A stretch of 64,000 nt of DNA from an uncultured Lachnospiraceae bacterium (GTDB lineage: Bacteria > Bacillota > Clostridia > Lachnospirales > Lachnospiraceae): positions 248,001 to 312,000 of the forward strand of contig CANQYY010000001.1 in NCBI GenBank assembly GCA_947628225.1. Direction: 5' to 3'. Positions within the stretch are counted from its first letter, which is position 1; the number at the start of each line of letters is the position of its first letter. Shown here in pieces: positions 35,201-43,883 of this stretch. A program made the translations under genes and the position numbers. Below the pieces are notes generated by a model. It was not told the DNA's origin, made no database searches, and saw only the letters and a program-made list of their open reading frames with translations.

Positions 35201-35755
35201 ATGCGAAAAAGAAATAAAGTCGTCGGTACTACCTCTTATATCAATAGGGAAACCGGGGAAATCAAAGAAATGGAGGTTATCGAAGCCGATATTTACGAGA
35301 AGGATAGTAATTTCTACAAATTGTTTTTACAGGACTTTATATCCGCTTTGGACCTGATTGCAAACAAAAAAACGAAATTGTGTTACTGGATTCTTACCAA
35401 CATGAACCGGGACAATATGCTTCTGTATTCCTACCGGCAAATTGCTGACAAAACCGGAATTTCTTATGGTATAGTAGCAGACACTATGAAAACACTTCAA
35501 GAGGCAGATTTTCTGTGCAGGCAAAGTTCCAACTGTTATATCATAAACCCCGGCATTCTGTTTAAGGGAACCTATCAAAGACGCTCCATTGCATTAAGCA
35601 AATATTACGAATGCGAACAGGGAAAAAAATTATCCTCCGAAGAAAAGAGGCTGCAGGACATCCAAAAAAGCATTGCCAAATTGCAGCGGCAGGAGAAACG
35701 GATTCAAAAGGGACTGGATATGGCAAAGTCTTTTGAGGAAAGTGATAATGCATGA
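35201..35755 (+). CDS. repL: RepL family plasmid replication protein
   Basis: 184 residues, ATG after GAGAAAGGA. The N-terminus (VVGTTSYINRETGEIKEMEV) and central winged-helix part (LYSYRQIADKTGISYGIVAD, then TLQEADFLCRQSSN and YIINPGILFKG) match Firmicute RepL, the initiator of small plasmids such as pSN2/pIM13. A Lys/Gln coiled coil ends the protein. No other plasmid genes are obvious, so it is probably an integrated plasmid or element remnant. Its promoter, inverted repeat and upstream hairpins seem intact. Confidence 0.85.
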   Translation: MRKRNKVVGTTSYINRETGEIKEMEVIEADIYEKDSNFYKLFLQDFISALDLIANKKTKLCYWILTNMNRDNMLLYSYRQIADKTGISYGIVADTMKTLQEADFLCRQSSNCYIINPGILFKGTYQRRSIALSKYYECEQGKKLSSEEKRLQDIQKSIAKLQRQEKRIQKGLDMAKSFEESDNA

Positions 35756-35780
35756 AGCTTCTTGTTTACAGGAAATTTTA

Positions 35781-36464
35781 TCAATTCCCGCCAGAACCTG
35801 CCTCATAATGCACAAGTGCCTGATTGATGGTTTCAGCCCGTCCCGACTGTAATTCCTGCTCTATAAAATCCACAATTGGCACAGTAAGATATTCCAATGG
35901 ATACAAAGGATTTTCCTCTTTTAACCGTATGTCAAGTTCCTGTTTTTTCTTTTTCAATATCTCCAGCTGATCTGAAATTTGACGGTTATTCTCCGTTATT
36001 CCCTGATTCTTTGCTTTGATAGAAGCATTTTCCGTAACATTTATCTTATTTTGCCGGAGATTTCTTTCGTTCTCTTTTTTAACCTTGTTTCTTACAATCT
36101 TTTTTGCGAGAAACAAAGCAAAAAAAGCTATTGGCAATGCCGGCACAGCTCCTAACAGCGTGGGAACCTGTATCAGCCGGTATCCAAAACCTCCGGCAGC
36201 AATAAATTCATCCTGTGTCATTCCCTTGTTCATACTAAGGGTTAATACATAACTCAGGCCTTTACTGATAAGTATCATAAACACAATTTCCACCACAGAA
36301 AAAATTCCCCATTTAAGAGAACCTTCTAATTTTATTTTTTGGTTCGCGTCCTTTAACTCCCGGTATTCCAACTTATCCTGCATACTGTTTCGCAGCTGCT
36401 TTTCCTGCCTGCTATACTCATCATTTTCTATGGCAAGCTCACGCAGCCTGTCTATTTGCTCCAT
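35781..36464 (-). CDS. Two-helix membrane coiled-coil protein A
   Basis: 227 residues, ATG after AAAGGAGG. An N-terminal coiled coil (about 1-45), two membrane helices (about 52-75 and 100-122), a second coiled coil (about 125-180, NRQISDQLEILKKKKQELD) and a C-terminal motif YPLEYLTVPIVDFIEQELQS then RAETINQALVHYE. The last motif recurs in the next gene. No enzyme domain. Convergent with repL (25-bp gap). Confidence 0.7.
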   Translation of the reverse strand: MEQIDRLRELAIENDEYSRQEKQLRNSMQDKLEYRELKDANQKIKLEGSLKWGIFSVVEIVFMILISKGLSYVLTLSMNKGMTQDEFIAAGGFGYRLIQVPTLLGAVPALPIAFFALFLAKKIVRNKVKKENERNLRQNKINVTENASIKAKNQGITENNRQISDQLEILKKKKQELDIRLKEENPLYPLEYLTVPIVDFIEQELQSGRAETINQALVHYEAGSGGN

Positions 36465-36510
36465 CTATGTCATCCTCCTTTATTTTTCATTGCTTTAAAT
36501 GTTGTGTGTA

Positions 36511-37524
36511 TTAGCGTAACGTCCTGTCAATATTTGCTGCATGCCCCGCTATCCTTTCGGTATTTTTCGCTGTCCTTGCAGTGTTCCTCTCGATGTTGCT
36601 TGCGCTCTCTGCAATATTTGCGGTATTTCCTGCCGTTGCTATATTCGCCATCATATTAACGGCTGCAATCACATTTCCAACCATTTGCGCTTTTATCATC
36701 TTGTCCTGTTTACTAATCATCACTTCCTGATTGCCTATCATCACTTTTTGATTTCCTATCATCTCCTGCTGGTTATCCGCTACTTCCTGTCGGAACAGAT
36801 ACGTATTGTACTGTTCCACACATTCCTGTATCGTAGTTGCCAGATGATTTTCCACCAGATTGATAAAGAAATCCACAGCAGATGGATAACCATAATCTTT
36901 GGGATACCATTCGACAATGTTTTGCATGTATTCCTGGCTAATCAGCGCCCGTTTGTTTGCAATCTGCTTTATTTCTGCGTCAATTTCTGCGTTTTTTTGC
37001 AAAATAGCTTCGTTATCTTTAAATGTTGCTTCATATTTCTTTTGCAGGATACTATTTCTTCTATCCACATCCGCATCCTGTCGTTTTCTGACAATCGTAA
37101 TAACCGCAGCCACAATCCCCGTAAGAATGCCTGCTATAAAAAATCCCCGAATGAACGGCGGCAAAAGCACAGATACCCAATTTACTTTTTCTTTTCCCTG
37201 ATAACCGGGATATTTTTCCTTATTCGGGTGATTCAAATACCACGAAAACTCATCATCTGTTTTTTCTTGCTCTATTTGTTGTTTCTCGCTGTAATAGCAG
37301 TTTATGGCATATGGAACAGCATTGTATAGAAACAGTAATGCAAACGTCAATAGGAGTATGCCGGTAAAAGCCCCCTTATTTTGACGGGACTTATTTCTCA
37401 CAATTCTCTGTGGTTGAACAGGGACTCTTTTTTTATTTAGAAGTTGCTGCTCCTTCCTGTTAAGATTTCCCATTGCCGTCACAAGGTCTTTTACATACAA
37501 AAGATTTTTATGTAAATCGTTCAT
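36511..37524 (-). CDS. Two-helix membrane coiled-coil protein B
   Basis: 337 residues; the second ATG (37522-37524) fits AGGAGG spacing. Basic N-terminus, two membrane helices (about 55-75 and 120-145), a coiled coil (about 150-195), then YPKDYGYPSAVDFFINLVEN and TIQECVEQYNTYLFRQEV, homologous to the end of protein A. A tail with repeated GNQ(E/K)VMI units and an Ala/Asn-rich amphipathic stretch (ANIAESASNIERNTARTA) follows. Probably works with protein A at the membrane; inference. Confidence 0.7.
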   Translation of the reverse strand: MNDLHKNLLYVKDLVTAMGNLNRKEQQLLNKKRVPVQPQRIVRNKSRQNKGAFTGILLLTFALLFLYNAVPYAINCYYSEKQQIEQEKTDDEFSWYLNHPNKEKYPGYQGKEKVNWVSVLLPPFIRGFFIAGILTGIVAAVITIVRKRQDADVDRRNSILQKKYEATFKDNEAILQKNAEIDAEIKQIANKRALISQEYMQNIVEWYPKDYGYPSAVDFFINLVENHLATTIQECVEQYNTYLFRQEVADNQQEMIGNQKVMIGNQEVMISKQDKMIKAQMVGNVIAAVNMMANIATAGNTANIAESASNIERNTARTAKNTERIAGHAANIDRTLR

Positions 37525-37547
37525 TTTCATCCTCCTATATAGATTTT

Positions 37548-37584
37548 TTCAAAAATCAGGGAGGTGGTTTGTACCTCCCTGATT
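37548..37584 (-). terminator. Terminator of the MBOAT operon
   Basis: AATCAGGGAGGT and ACCTCCCTGATT form a perfect 12-bp stem with a 7-base loop, followed on the minus strand by TTTTTG. It closes the operon that begins near 46.5 kb. The next 100 bp up to 37684 hold nothing else recognisable. Confidence 0.9.
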
Positions 37585-37684
37585 CTGCTGACCTTATAAA
37601 AATTTTTGCTTTAAAATATGCCGTTAGAATAACTGTCATTAGAATAGAGTTGCATAAACATCCTTCTTGCTTTTTTTACTATCT

Positions 37685-38542
37685 TTATTTCCGTTTGATT
37701 TTTACCTGCAGTAATAATGAGCGAACCGTATTTGTCTTATCCAGGTATTCTACATACACCCAAAAATCTTTCTTTTCCCATTTTTGAAGTTTGTATTTCT
37801 TTCCGTTTTTTATTTTTTTATTTAAGTCGCCTCTCCAAATATTTTTCAATTTATAACCCTTTTTCAGCTTTACGTTAATTTTTACTTTGTTCTGTTTCTT
37901 CTTCAGCTTTAAGCTCTGTTTCTTAGCTTTTACCGGTCTTGGTATCTCTCCTTCTGCTAATACCCTTGCCTTTTTGGGATTAAATGCTGAAGCAAAGTTC
38001 TTCTTATCCACCTTAAAGCTTTTTACCGGATTTTCCTGATATTTCAGAAAGGTAAGCTTACAGGAGTACTCTTTAACGGAGTTTCCCACTCTTATTGTAA
38101 TGGTCATGGTCGTCGTACCGGCCTTTTTTGATTTAATATTCCCTATATAAAATACCGTTTCTTTCTCTTTCGGCATTCTTTCCCTCTTGACAGAACAGGA
38201 GGCAACGGACGGATCACTAAAGCTTACCTTCACAGAACAGCCTGCTCTTTGTTTTATGGTAATAACAAGCTCATCTTCTAAAAGGGAGGCAAACCCCTTA
38301 TCCATGGTCAGATTATTTGGCGCATAACTGCCCTTACCATTTTTCGGAATCAAAAATATTCTGTCCTTCAGCTTCTTAAAATCCATATCACAATATTTTG
38401 CTACCAAATCCGGTCCCTTTGCCGTTACCGGCGTTGATGCCGGCGACGCCGTCACAGCAGCCGCCTGCTGCGGCAATGCGGTTACCGTAATTGCCAGAAG
38501 CATTACCAATATTCCCAATTTCCTTTTCCCATTTCTTTTCAT
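37685..38542 (-). CDS. Secreted Ig-like protein of the MBOAT cluster
   Basis: 285 residues; the ATG at 38540-38542 follows AAGGAAGG. Signal peptide (about 1-28, ALPQQAAAV), then Ig-like beta segments (VKVSFSDPSVASCSVKRER, KSKKAGTTTMTITIRVG) and a Lys-rich C-terminus. The Ser/Ala/Cys pattern resembles Big2-type domains. No catalytic motif. Last gene of the acylation operon, so it may be the surface scaffold or a substrate of the modification; inference. Confidence 0.65.
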   Translation of the reverse strand: MKRNGKRKLGILVMLLAITVTALPQQAAAVTASPASTPVTAKGPDLVAKYCDMDFKKLKDRIFLIPKNGKGSYAPNNLTMDKGFASLLEDELVITIKQRAGCSVKVSFSDPSVASCSVKRERMPKEKETVFYIGNIKSKKAGTTTMTITIRVGNSVKEYSCKLTFLKYQENPVKSFKVDKKNFASAFNPKKARVLAEGEIPRPVKAKKQSLKLKKKQNKVKINVKLKKGYKLKNIWRGDLNKKIKNGKKYKLQKWEKKDFWVYVEYLDKTNTVRSLLLQVKIKRK

Positions 38543-38633
38543 ATTCTTTTCCTTCCTTTCTTGTCGCGTGCTATCTCCTGCAGAAATCACACTTTGGTTT
38601 TTATAATAATCCATACCTTTATGGTTATTATCT

Positions 38634-39839
38634 TCACTCTAAGAAATCCTCCATACGAAACTCCTCTAAGGTCTGTCCCCGTTTCTCTGTGTCTGCCAGC
38701 TTGCTAAGCTTCGTATTCTGCATAAATTTTTCCGTGTTAAAAAGAACAAGCACATCGGTTATCTCTTTATGCTGACCAAGAATCCTGCCAATCGGCGCCT
38801 TGCCGTACCGGTAATCAACCATGAGAATTCGCTCATACGCTTCTGTCAAAAACGGCGCGAAGCAGTTGGCAAAAGAATCCTTAATCAAGAGCAGCGATTT
38901 CCCTGTCCGGGCTTTTGTATTTACCTCAATTTGAAAGGTATTCTTTGAAAAAAATACATTGTATCGGTTAAAGCCCTCAGACGCCGCTTTCTTAAAATAC
39001 ATAGAATCTGCCGTGGTTTCCCCCTCATCCATCACTACCTGAATGTCAGCATCGCCCGGACTGTGAAACAATTCAACCTGATCTGCCGGTACATTGACAG
39101 GAACCTTGTTATATGTCGTGCCATAGAAGTCCGTAAAAGCAATCTCTCTCTGATAATATTCCGGCTCATGTGGAACTGCCTGCCCGGTCGCCTTCGCCCA
39201 TGCGGCATAGGCATAACAGGCGCCAAGCGTCGTCCAGTGGTGGTCTGTCCGATAATAAATGTATTCCTGCTGATGTTTTTGCAGCTCGCTGCTCATATCC
39301 AACAGCATTTTCGGGTGGCTAAGCCTGCTCTTTAATGAATCCAGCGTCTTATCCTGATTCGGAACTTTTGCAAAATTCGGAAGGTAGTTTGTCAGAACCT
39401 GCGCTTTCGACGGAATCATCATGCAGCTCACATGCTCTTTTCCATAAATATCCGCCGCCTCATTTAAAAAATGGGAAAGGTATCCGACATTATCCTCTGT
39501 CTGTTCCTCATCAAAATCTGCTTTTACAGGTTTCTCCAGCAGGTATCCGTCTTTTCCCAGATAAACGCCGTTAATATCCTTCTGGCCCAAAAGAGCCTGC
39601 ATTCCGACAGCAAGGCGAACCCAGCCGTCACGCAGAAAAAACTGGTCGTTCAGATAACTTTCATACTGCTTCTGGTATGTACCCTTCTTCCATTTCTTTC
39701 CTGTAAACTTAGGTTTCTTTTGCAATTCCCGGTTCTCCGCCACAGAAAACTCCTTTGCCGGCAAAACAAATGTCGCTGCCGCGCATCCAAAGAGCATCAG
39801 GCAAAATACAACAATCAGGACTATATTTCCCTTTTTCAT
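38634..39839 (-). CDS. DHHW-family SGNH hydrolase-like protein
   Basis: 401 residues, ATG after GAGGTTAAT. An N-terminal membrane anchor (about 5-27) is followed by FSVAENRELQKKPKF, the ruler of DHHW proteins, and by the name motif YYRTDHHWTTLGACYAY (about 195). A Ser-containing LLIKDSFANCFAPF near the C-terminus supplies the SGNH nucleophile. AlgX/AlgJ relatives accept acyl groups from MBOAT proteins and pass them to extracellular polymers. It sits just after the second MBOAT gene. Confidence 0.88.
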   Translation of the reverse strand: MKKGNIVLIVVFCLMLFGCAAATFVLPAKEFSVAENRELQKKPKFTGKKWKKGTYQKQYESYLNDQFFLRDGWVRLAVGMQALLGQKDINGVYLGKDGYLLEKPVKADFDEEQTEDNVGYLSHFLNEAADIYGKEHVSCMMIPSKAQVLTNYLPNFAKVPNQDKTLDSLKSRLSHPKMLLDMSSELQKHQQEYIYYRTDHHWTTLGACYAYAAWAKATGQAVPHEPEYYQREIAFTDFYGTTYNKVPVNVPADQVELFHSPGDADIQVVMDEGETTADSMYFKKAASEGFNRYNVFFSKNTFQIEVNTKARTGKSLLLIKDSFANCFAPFLTEAYERILMVDYRYGKAPIGRILGQHKEITDVLVLFNTEKFMQNTKLSKLADTEKRGQTLEEFRMEDFLE

Positions 39840-39851
39840 ATTAACCTCATT

Positions 39852-41264
39852 TCAAAATCTAAAATACAAAAACGGATTATAGGAGGAATTTATCAGCATC
39901 GCAAGGCACAGTATAAACATCGCTCCGACGAATGCCACCTCTGCGATATTTCTCCTGACCGTCCCCTGCGGCAGGCATCTCTCCTTCAAATCTTTTCCCC
40001 ATGACAGACTGCCTGCCCATGCAATAAGCATAATGGCAAGATAGGATACGAGCAGATACAGGGTCTGCCTGTCTGCCAATCCGGCGCCCGCCTGCGCAAA
40101 CATGGTCTTCATATATCCTTTGCTGTCTGCCATATCCTGCCAGGAAAAAATGCTCCAGCCGACGATAACAAAAAACATCGTATACAAATGTCTGATAAAG
40201 GAAGGCAGCTTATTTAACACAGGTTTCCAAAGCAGTTTTTCTGCTGTCAGCAGCAAAGCGTAATAGATACCCCACAGGACAAAGTTTGCATAGGCGCCGT
40301 GCCACAGCCCGGTCAACAGCCAGACAACCGCAATATTTAAGAGTTGCCGTCTTAGGCCCTTACGATTGCCGCCAAGTGGGATATACACATATTCCCGGAA
40401 CCATGTGCCAAGAGAAATATGCCATCTCCTCCAAAATTCCGTAATGCTTTTTGATTCGTATGGGTAATTGAAATTTTCCGGAAAAGAAAAGCCAAACATT
40501 CTTCCTAAGCCAATCGCCATATCCGAATAACCGGAAAAGTCAAAATAAATCTGAAAAGTAAATGCCAACACGCCAAGCCATGCCGTTGCTGTCGTCAGCT
40601 CGCCGGTATTCATCCCCGCTATTTCCGTCCATAACGCGCCAATCGGATTGGCGATCAGCACCTTCTTTCCCATGCCCGCCATAAATCGGGTAATCCCGCC
40701 GGAAAAAAGAGAAATGGATTCACGGCGTTCCCTAAGCTGCTCCGCCACATCCTTATAACGGATAATCGGTCCCGCTATCAGTTGCGGAAACAGGGAAACA
40801 TAGGCGCCGAACGAAATCAGATTTTTCTGAACCGGAGCCTCTCCCCGATATACGTCAATCGTATATGACATTGTCTGAAAGGTATAAAAGGAAATACCAA
40901 TCGGTAACGCCAAATGCAATACCGGGACTCCAAATCCTGTCAGCCGATGAACAATCCGCAGAAGAAAGTTGCCATACTTAAAAAATCCAAGCAGCGACAG
41001 ATTGATAATGACAGAACATAAAAGAGCAAATACCGCCCTCTTTTGATACCCTTTTATTCTGCAATATGCCACTGCCCTTCCGGCAAAGTAATCCACCAAT
41101 GTAGAAATCAATATCAGCGCGACATAAACCGGTTCTCCCCATGCGTAAAAAATAAGACTGCTCACAAACAGAACAAAATTCTTACATTTTTTTGGCGCAA
41201 TATAATAGGCGAGAAGAACTGTCGGAAGAAAGCGGAGCAAAAACAGCAAGCTGCTAAAAACCAT
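39852..41264 (-). CDS. MBOAT family O-acyltransferase (AlgI-like), copy 2
   Basis: 470 residues with about ten membrane helices, ATG after AGGAGG. Key motifs: EFWRRWHISLGTWFREYVYI, PLGGNRKGLRRQLLN and LLTGLWHGAYANFVLWG with the catalytic His. It moves acyl groups across the membrane for O-acetylation of exopolysaccharide, teichoic acid or peptidoglycan. The partner DHHW protein follows in 12 nt. Confidence 0.93.
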   Translation of the reverse strand: MVFSSLLFLLRFLPTVLLAYYIAPKKCKNFVLFVSSLIFYAWGEPVYVALILISTLVDYFAGRAVAYCRIKGYQKRAVFALLCSVIINLSLLGFFKYGNFLLRIVHRLTGFGVPVLHLALPIGISFYTFQTMSYTIDVYRGEAPVQKNLISFGAYVSLFPQLIAGPIIRYKDVAEQLRERRESISLFSGGITRFMAGMGKKVLIANPIGALWTEIAGMNTGELTTATAWLGVLAFTFQIYFDFSGYSDMAIGLGRMFGFSFPENFNYPYESKSITEFWRRWHISLGTWFREYVYIPLGGNRKGLRRQLLNIAVVWLLTGLWHGAYANFVLWGIYYALLLTAEKLLWKPVLNKLPSFIRHLYTMFFVIVGWSIFSWQDMADSKGYMKTMFAQAGAGLADRQTLYLLVSYLAIMLIAWAGSLSWGKDLKERCLPQGTVRRNIAEVAFVGAMFILCLAMLINSSYNPFLYFRF

Positions 41265-41278
41265 ATCGCAAATTCCTC

Positions 41279-41782
41279 CTACAGCCGTTTCTTAATGGAT
41301 TTCTGCCCCTTATTATTTTTTGCTTTTTTCGGCGACATCGCTATATACCAGACATAAGCGCCCTTTTTGCCGCAAACCGCATTTTTAAACACCTTTTTCT
41401 CCGTTGCGGAATAGTCGCTCAGATAATCACTGTTGCAATTATTCTTCTTATACTTTTTTAATGCCTTTAAAACCTTTGCGCTGTCTTTCGTATTTTTAGC
41501 GCGGATGACGCAAAGGCTGTAAACCTCTTTACTGTCGCAGATATACTGAATCTCTTTTACCTTTTTTCTCGCGGAAGCAGATAACCCGCCAAAGTCAATC
41601 GCGCTTGCCGACGTATACTTTAACTTCTTGCTTCCTCCCGTTGTCTTCAATGCTGCGCTGCAAAGTGATTTGCAGTTTACCGCTTTTTTCGTTTTTGCCT
41701 GTGCAAAATACCCGGAAAAGCTCCCTGTGATAAAGGCGATTGCCAGACATAAAACAAGTAATTTTCTGAATTTATACATCAT
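41279..41782 (-). CDS. DUF4358 domain protein
   Basis: 167 residues; the ATG at 41780-41782 follows GGAGG (the next ATG is directly adjacent). Signal peptide ending GYFAQA, then the DUF4358 pattern with RAKNTKDSAKVLKAL and CGKKGAYVWYIAMSPKK. Proteins of this family often sit with MBOAT genes in Lachnospiraceae. Role unknown. Lys-rich C-terminus. Confidence 0.75.
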   Translation of the reverse strand: MMYKFRKLLVLCLAIAFITGSFSGYFAQAKTKKAVNCKSLCSAALKTTGGSKKLKYTSASAIDFGGLSASARKKVKEIQYICDSKEVYSLCVIRAKNTKDSAKVLKALKKYKKNNCNSDYLSDYSATEKKVFKNAVCGKKGAYVWYIAMSPKKAKNNKGQKSIKKRL

Positions 41783-41833
41783 TATTTCCTCCATTCTAAG
41801 CATACTTACGTTTTTCTTTCCTCTGCGGCCATC

Positions 41834-42949
41834 CTACCGGTCAAGTTTTTTATCATATTTAGAAACAATCTTTGCAAATGCCGCATAGGCAGAAGATTTC
41901 CAGTGATACCCATCCCCTTCTGCATACTGTGCTTTGAGATAGCCTCCTGAATCTTTCAGAAAGGCAGTATAATCAAAGTACCGGCAGCCTTTCTTTTTTG
42001 CCAGCGCCTTCAGTTTCTTATTGAACACCGGTATCTGCCAGCAACCGGGATGCCTCGCCTTCTCTGCCCTTGTAACCGGCGATATGGAACACAGGACTAT
42101 ATCCGTGTTCGGACATGCCTGCTTAATCGCTTTGATCATGCTCTTATACTCCGCAATCATGCTGCTTGTCTTTCGGTAGTGAATCTCATTCATGCCAAGC
42201 ATCATATAGACACGATACGGTTTCTCCGCAATCAGTTTTTGCAAACCGGTTTTTCCCCCGAATATCCTTTTTGTATGGAATGTCACGGTATTTAACCCAC
42301 GATAGGCAATTACCTTTTTCTTTCCCTTAATGCTCATATACGGATATGCCCACCCCGGATATCCGATTCCCTGACAGATAGAATCGCCGGCAAAAATAGT
42401 TTTCCTCTGAAATTTCTTTGTTTTTATATGTACTTTTTTGGAAATCGGACTATCAGAAGCTGACGTCTTTTTCTTTTTCGCACATGCCTGCACATAAAAA
42501 TAGTATGTTGCATTATTTTTTAATTTCTTTACAATAAACTTCGTTTTTTTTACTGCGCCGGCAAGGCGATATTTCCCTTTCTTCTTTTTTGAATAATAGA
42601 CACGGTAATATTTCGCCTTTTTACTCTTTTTCCATGTGACCTTAATCTGACCCGTCGCATAGAGGGACAGTTTTACGCCCGATACTTTTTTCAGCTTTTT
42701 AACAGGCGGTTTCTGAGTGACTGTCGGGGTCGGCTCTGGGGTCGGCTTTGAAGTCGGACCGGGCAAAGGAGCCGCTGTCGCCGTCGGTATTGCTGTCGGC
42801 TCCGCACTAGGCTGCGAAGTGGGCAGCGTGTTATTATTTGCTGTTTCTGCCACTGCTATTTTTACATCAGTTACCATTTCTACGAGTAACAGTAATGCGA
42901 TTGCAAAAGCAAGAAAACCGGAATACTTATGTTTTTTAATTGTAACCAT
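41834..42949 (-). CDS. Membrane-anchored Fn3 plus SGNH/GDSL hydrolase
   Basis: Start uncertain: the ATG at 42947-42949 has AAAGGAG 12 bases upstream, while the ATG at 42961 is immediately next to it. About 371 residues: signal/anchor, Pro/Thr linker (about 45-85), fibronectin-III domain (about 85-170, VSGVKLSLYATGQIKVTW) and an SGNH domain with IFAGDSICQG (Ser), LGMNEIHYR (Gly/Asn block) and GDGYHWKSSAY (Asp-His). Probably an extracellular carbohydrate esterase acting on the polymer modified by this operon. Confidence 0.85.
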   Translation of the reverse strand: MVTIKKHKYSGFLAFAIALLLLVEMVTDVKIAVAETANNNTLPTSQPSAEPTAIPTATAAPLPGPTSKPTPEPTPTVTQKPPVKKLKKVSGVKLSLYATGQIKVTWKKSKKAKYYRVYYSKKKKGKYRLAGAVKKTKFIVKKLKNNATYYFYVQACAKKKKTSASDSPISKKVHIKTKKFQRKTIFAGDSICQGIGYPGWAYPYMSIKGKKKVIAYRGLNTVTFHTKRIFGGKTGLQKLIAEKPYRVYMMLGMNEIHYRKTSSMIAEYKSMIKAIKQACPNTDIVLCSISPVTRAEKARHPGCWQIPVFNKKLKALAKKKGCRYFDYTAFLKDSGGYLKAQYAEGDGYHWKSSAYAAFAKIVSKYDKKLDR

Positions 42950-42990
42950 TTTGTTTGACATCTCCTTTGTTATTTTTTTCTTTCTAAATA

Positions 42991-43866
42991 TTATCTATTG
43001 TATAATTTTACTGAGCTAAAACGATCCAAATACCGCTCTGCTCCTTCCCATACTACAACATCGGTGCCTTTTCTGATTTGTGACATTTTAAATTCCCAGA
43101 TACCGCTATACGAAACTTTCCCGAAATACTTATCTGCCTGACCTGCCATTTCATGTCCAAAGGAATCTCCTACAATTAAAATATCCTTTTTGCTCTTTTC
43201 CTTTTTCTTTATTTTTAGGATAGGCGTATATTTTGTATCGGTGCGATAGCGGGAGGATTGTCCCAGCAATCTTGCCAGATCGCCAGAATACTTTTTTGTT
43301 GTTATTTTGAAACGGACATCATCAATGGATTTCTCCGTCCCAAGAATTTCCTTTCGCAATGCCTGTACCCCGATAAAACGTCCCTTTCCATTCCAATGGG
43401 TATCTGTCTTATAGTAGACCTGATGATTTTTCTTTGCCGCCATAAGTTCCTGTTTTGGATATACAATTTTGAGTTTCGTACTTTTTTTCAGATATTTTAC
43501 CAGTTGGTCTGCTCTTGTTACCTTTGACTTTCTTTTTATATTGTCCGGCATATATTTCGGATACATCACTTCCTTATTTGGGACAATGCATACAACAAAA
43601 ACTGCTCCCCGGCTTTTTACTGCCTTTTTCATTTTCAGCAGATTTTTCCTTATATTTTTCATCGCTGCCTTAGAGTAGTGGTTATTTCCTCTGTATTCCG
43701 GAATGTTGCACCCATCTGACTCGTTTTGGTAGAAAAGCCAGCCCTTTTTCCCCTTTAGCACCTGTTTTGCCGTAGAAGCCCGTACACAGGCTGGCTCCGC
43801 ACTGTTCCAGCACAGAACGGCAGTCATCAGAATAATCAACACCTTCCAAAGTTTTTTTCTTTTCAT
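42991..43866 (-). CDS. AlgX/AlgJ-like SGNH acyltransferase, copy 2
   Basis: 291 residues, ATG after GGAGG. Signal peptide (about 1-30), then the AlgX-like fold: KGKKGWLFYQNESDGC, VVCIVPNKEVMYPKYMPDN, the Asp-His pair in YYKTDTHWNGKGRF and the Ser motif ILIVGDSFGHEMAG. About half similar by eye to the next gene upstream, including the ending WEGAERYLDRF. Soluble or tethered partner of MBOAT. Confidence 0.86.
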   Translation of the reverse strand: MKRKKLWKVLIILMTAVLCWNSAEPACVRASTAKQVLKGKKGWLFYQNESDGCNIPEYRGNNHYSKAAMKNIRKNLLKMKKAVKSRGAVFVVCIVPNKEVMYPKYMPDNIKRKSKVTRADQLVKYLKKSTKLKIVYPKQELMAAKKNHQVYYKTDTHWNGKGRFIGVQALRKEILGTEKSIDDVRFKITTKKYSGDLARLLGQSSRYRTDTKYTPILKIKKKEKSKKDILIVGDSFGHEMAGQADKYFGKVSYSGIWEFKMSQIRKGTDVVVWEGAERYLDRFSSVKLYNR

Positions 43867-43883
43867 CTTCCGTTCCTCCGTTT

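Noticed and set aside
36541..37329. Plus-strand 262-codon frame
   Set aside because: Shadow of membrane coiled-coil protein B, rich in His/Cys/Phe as expected from antisense reading.
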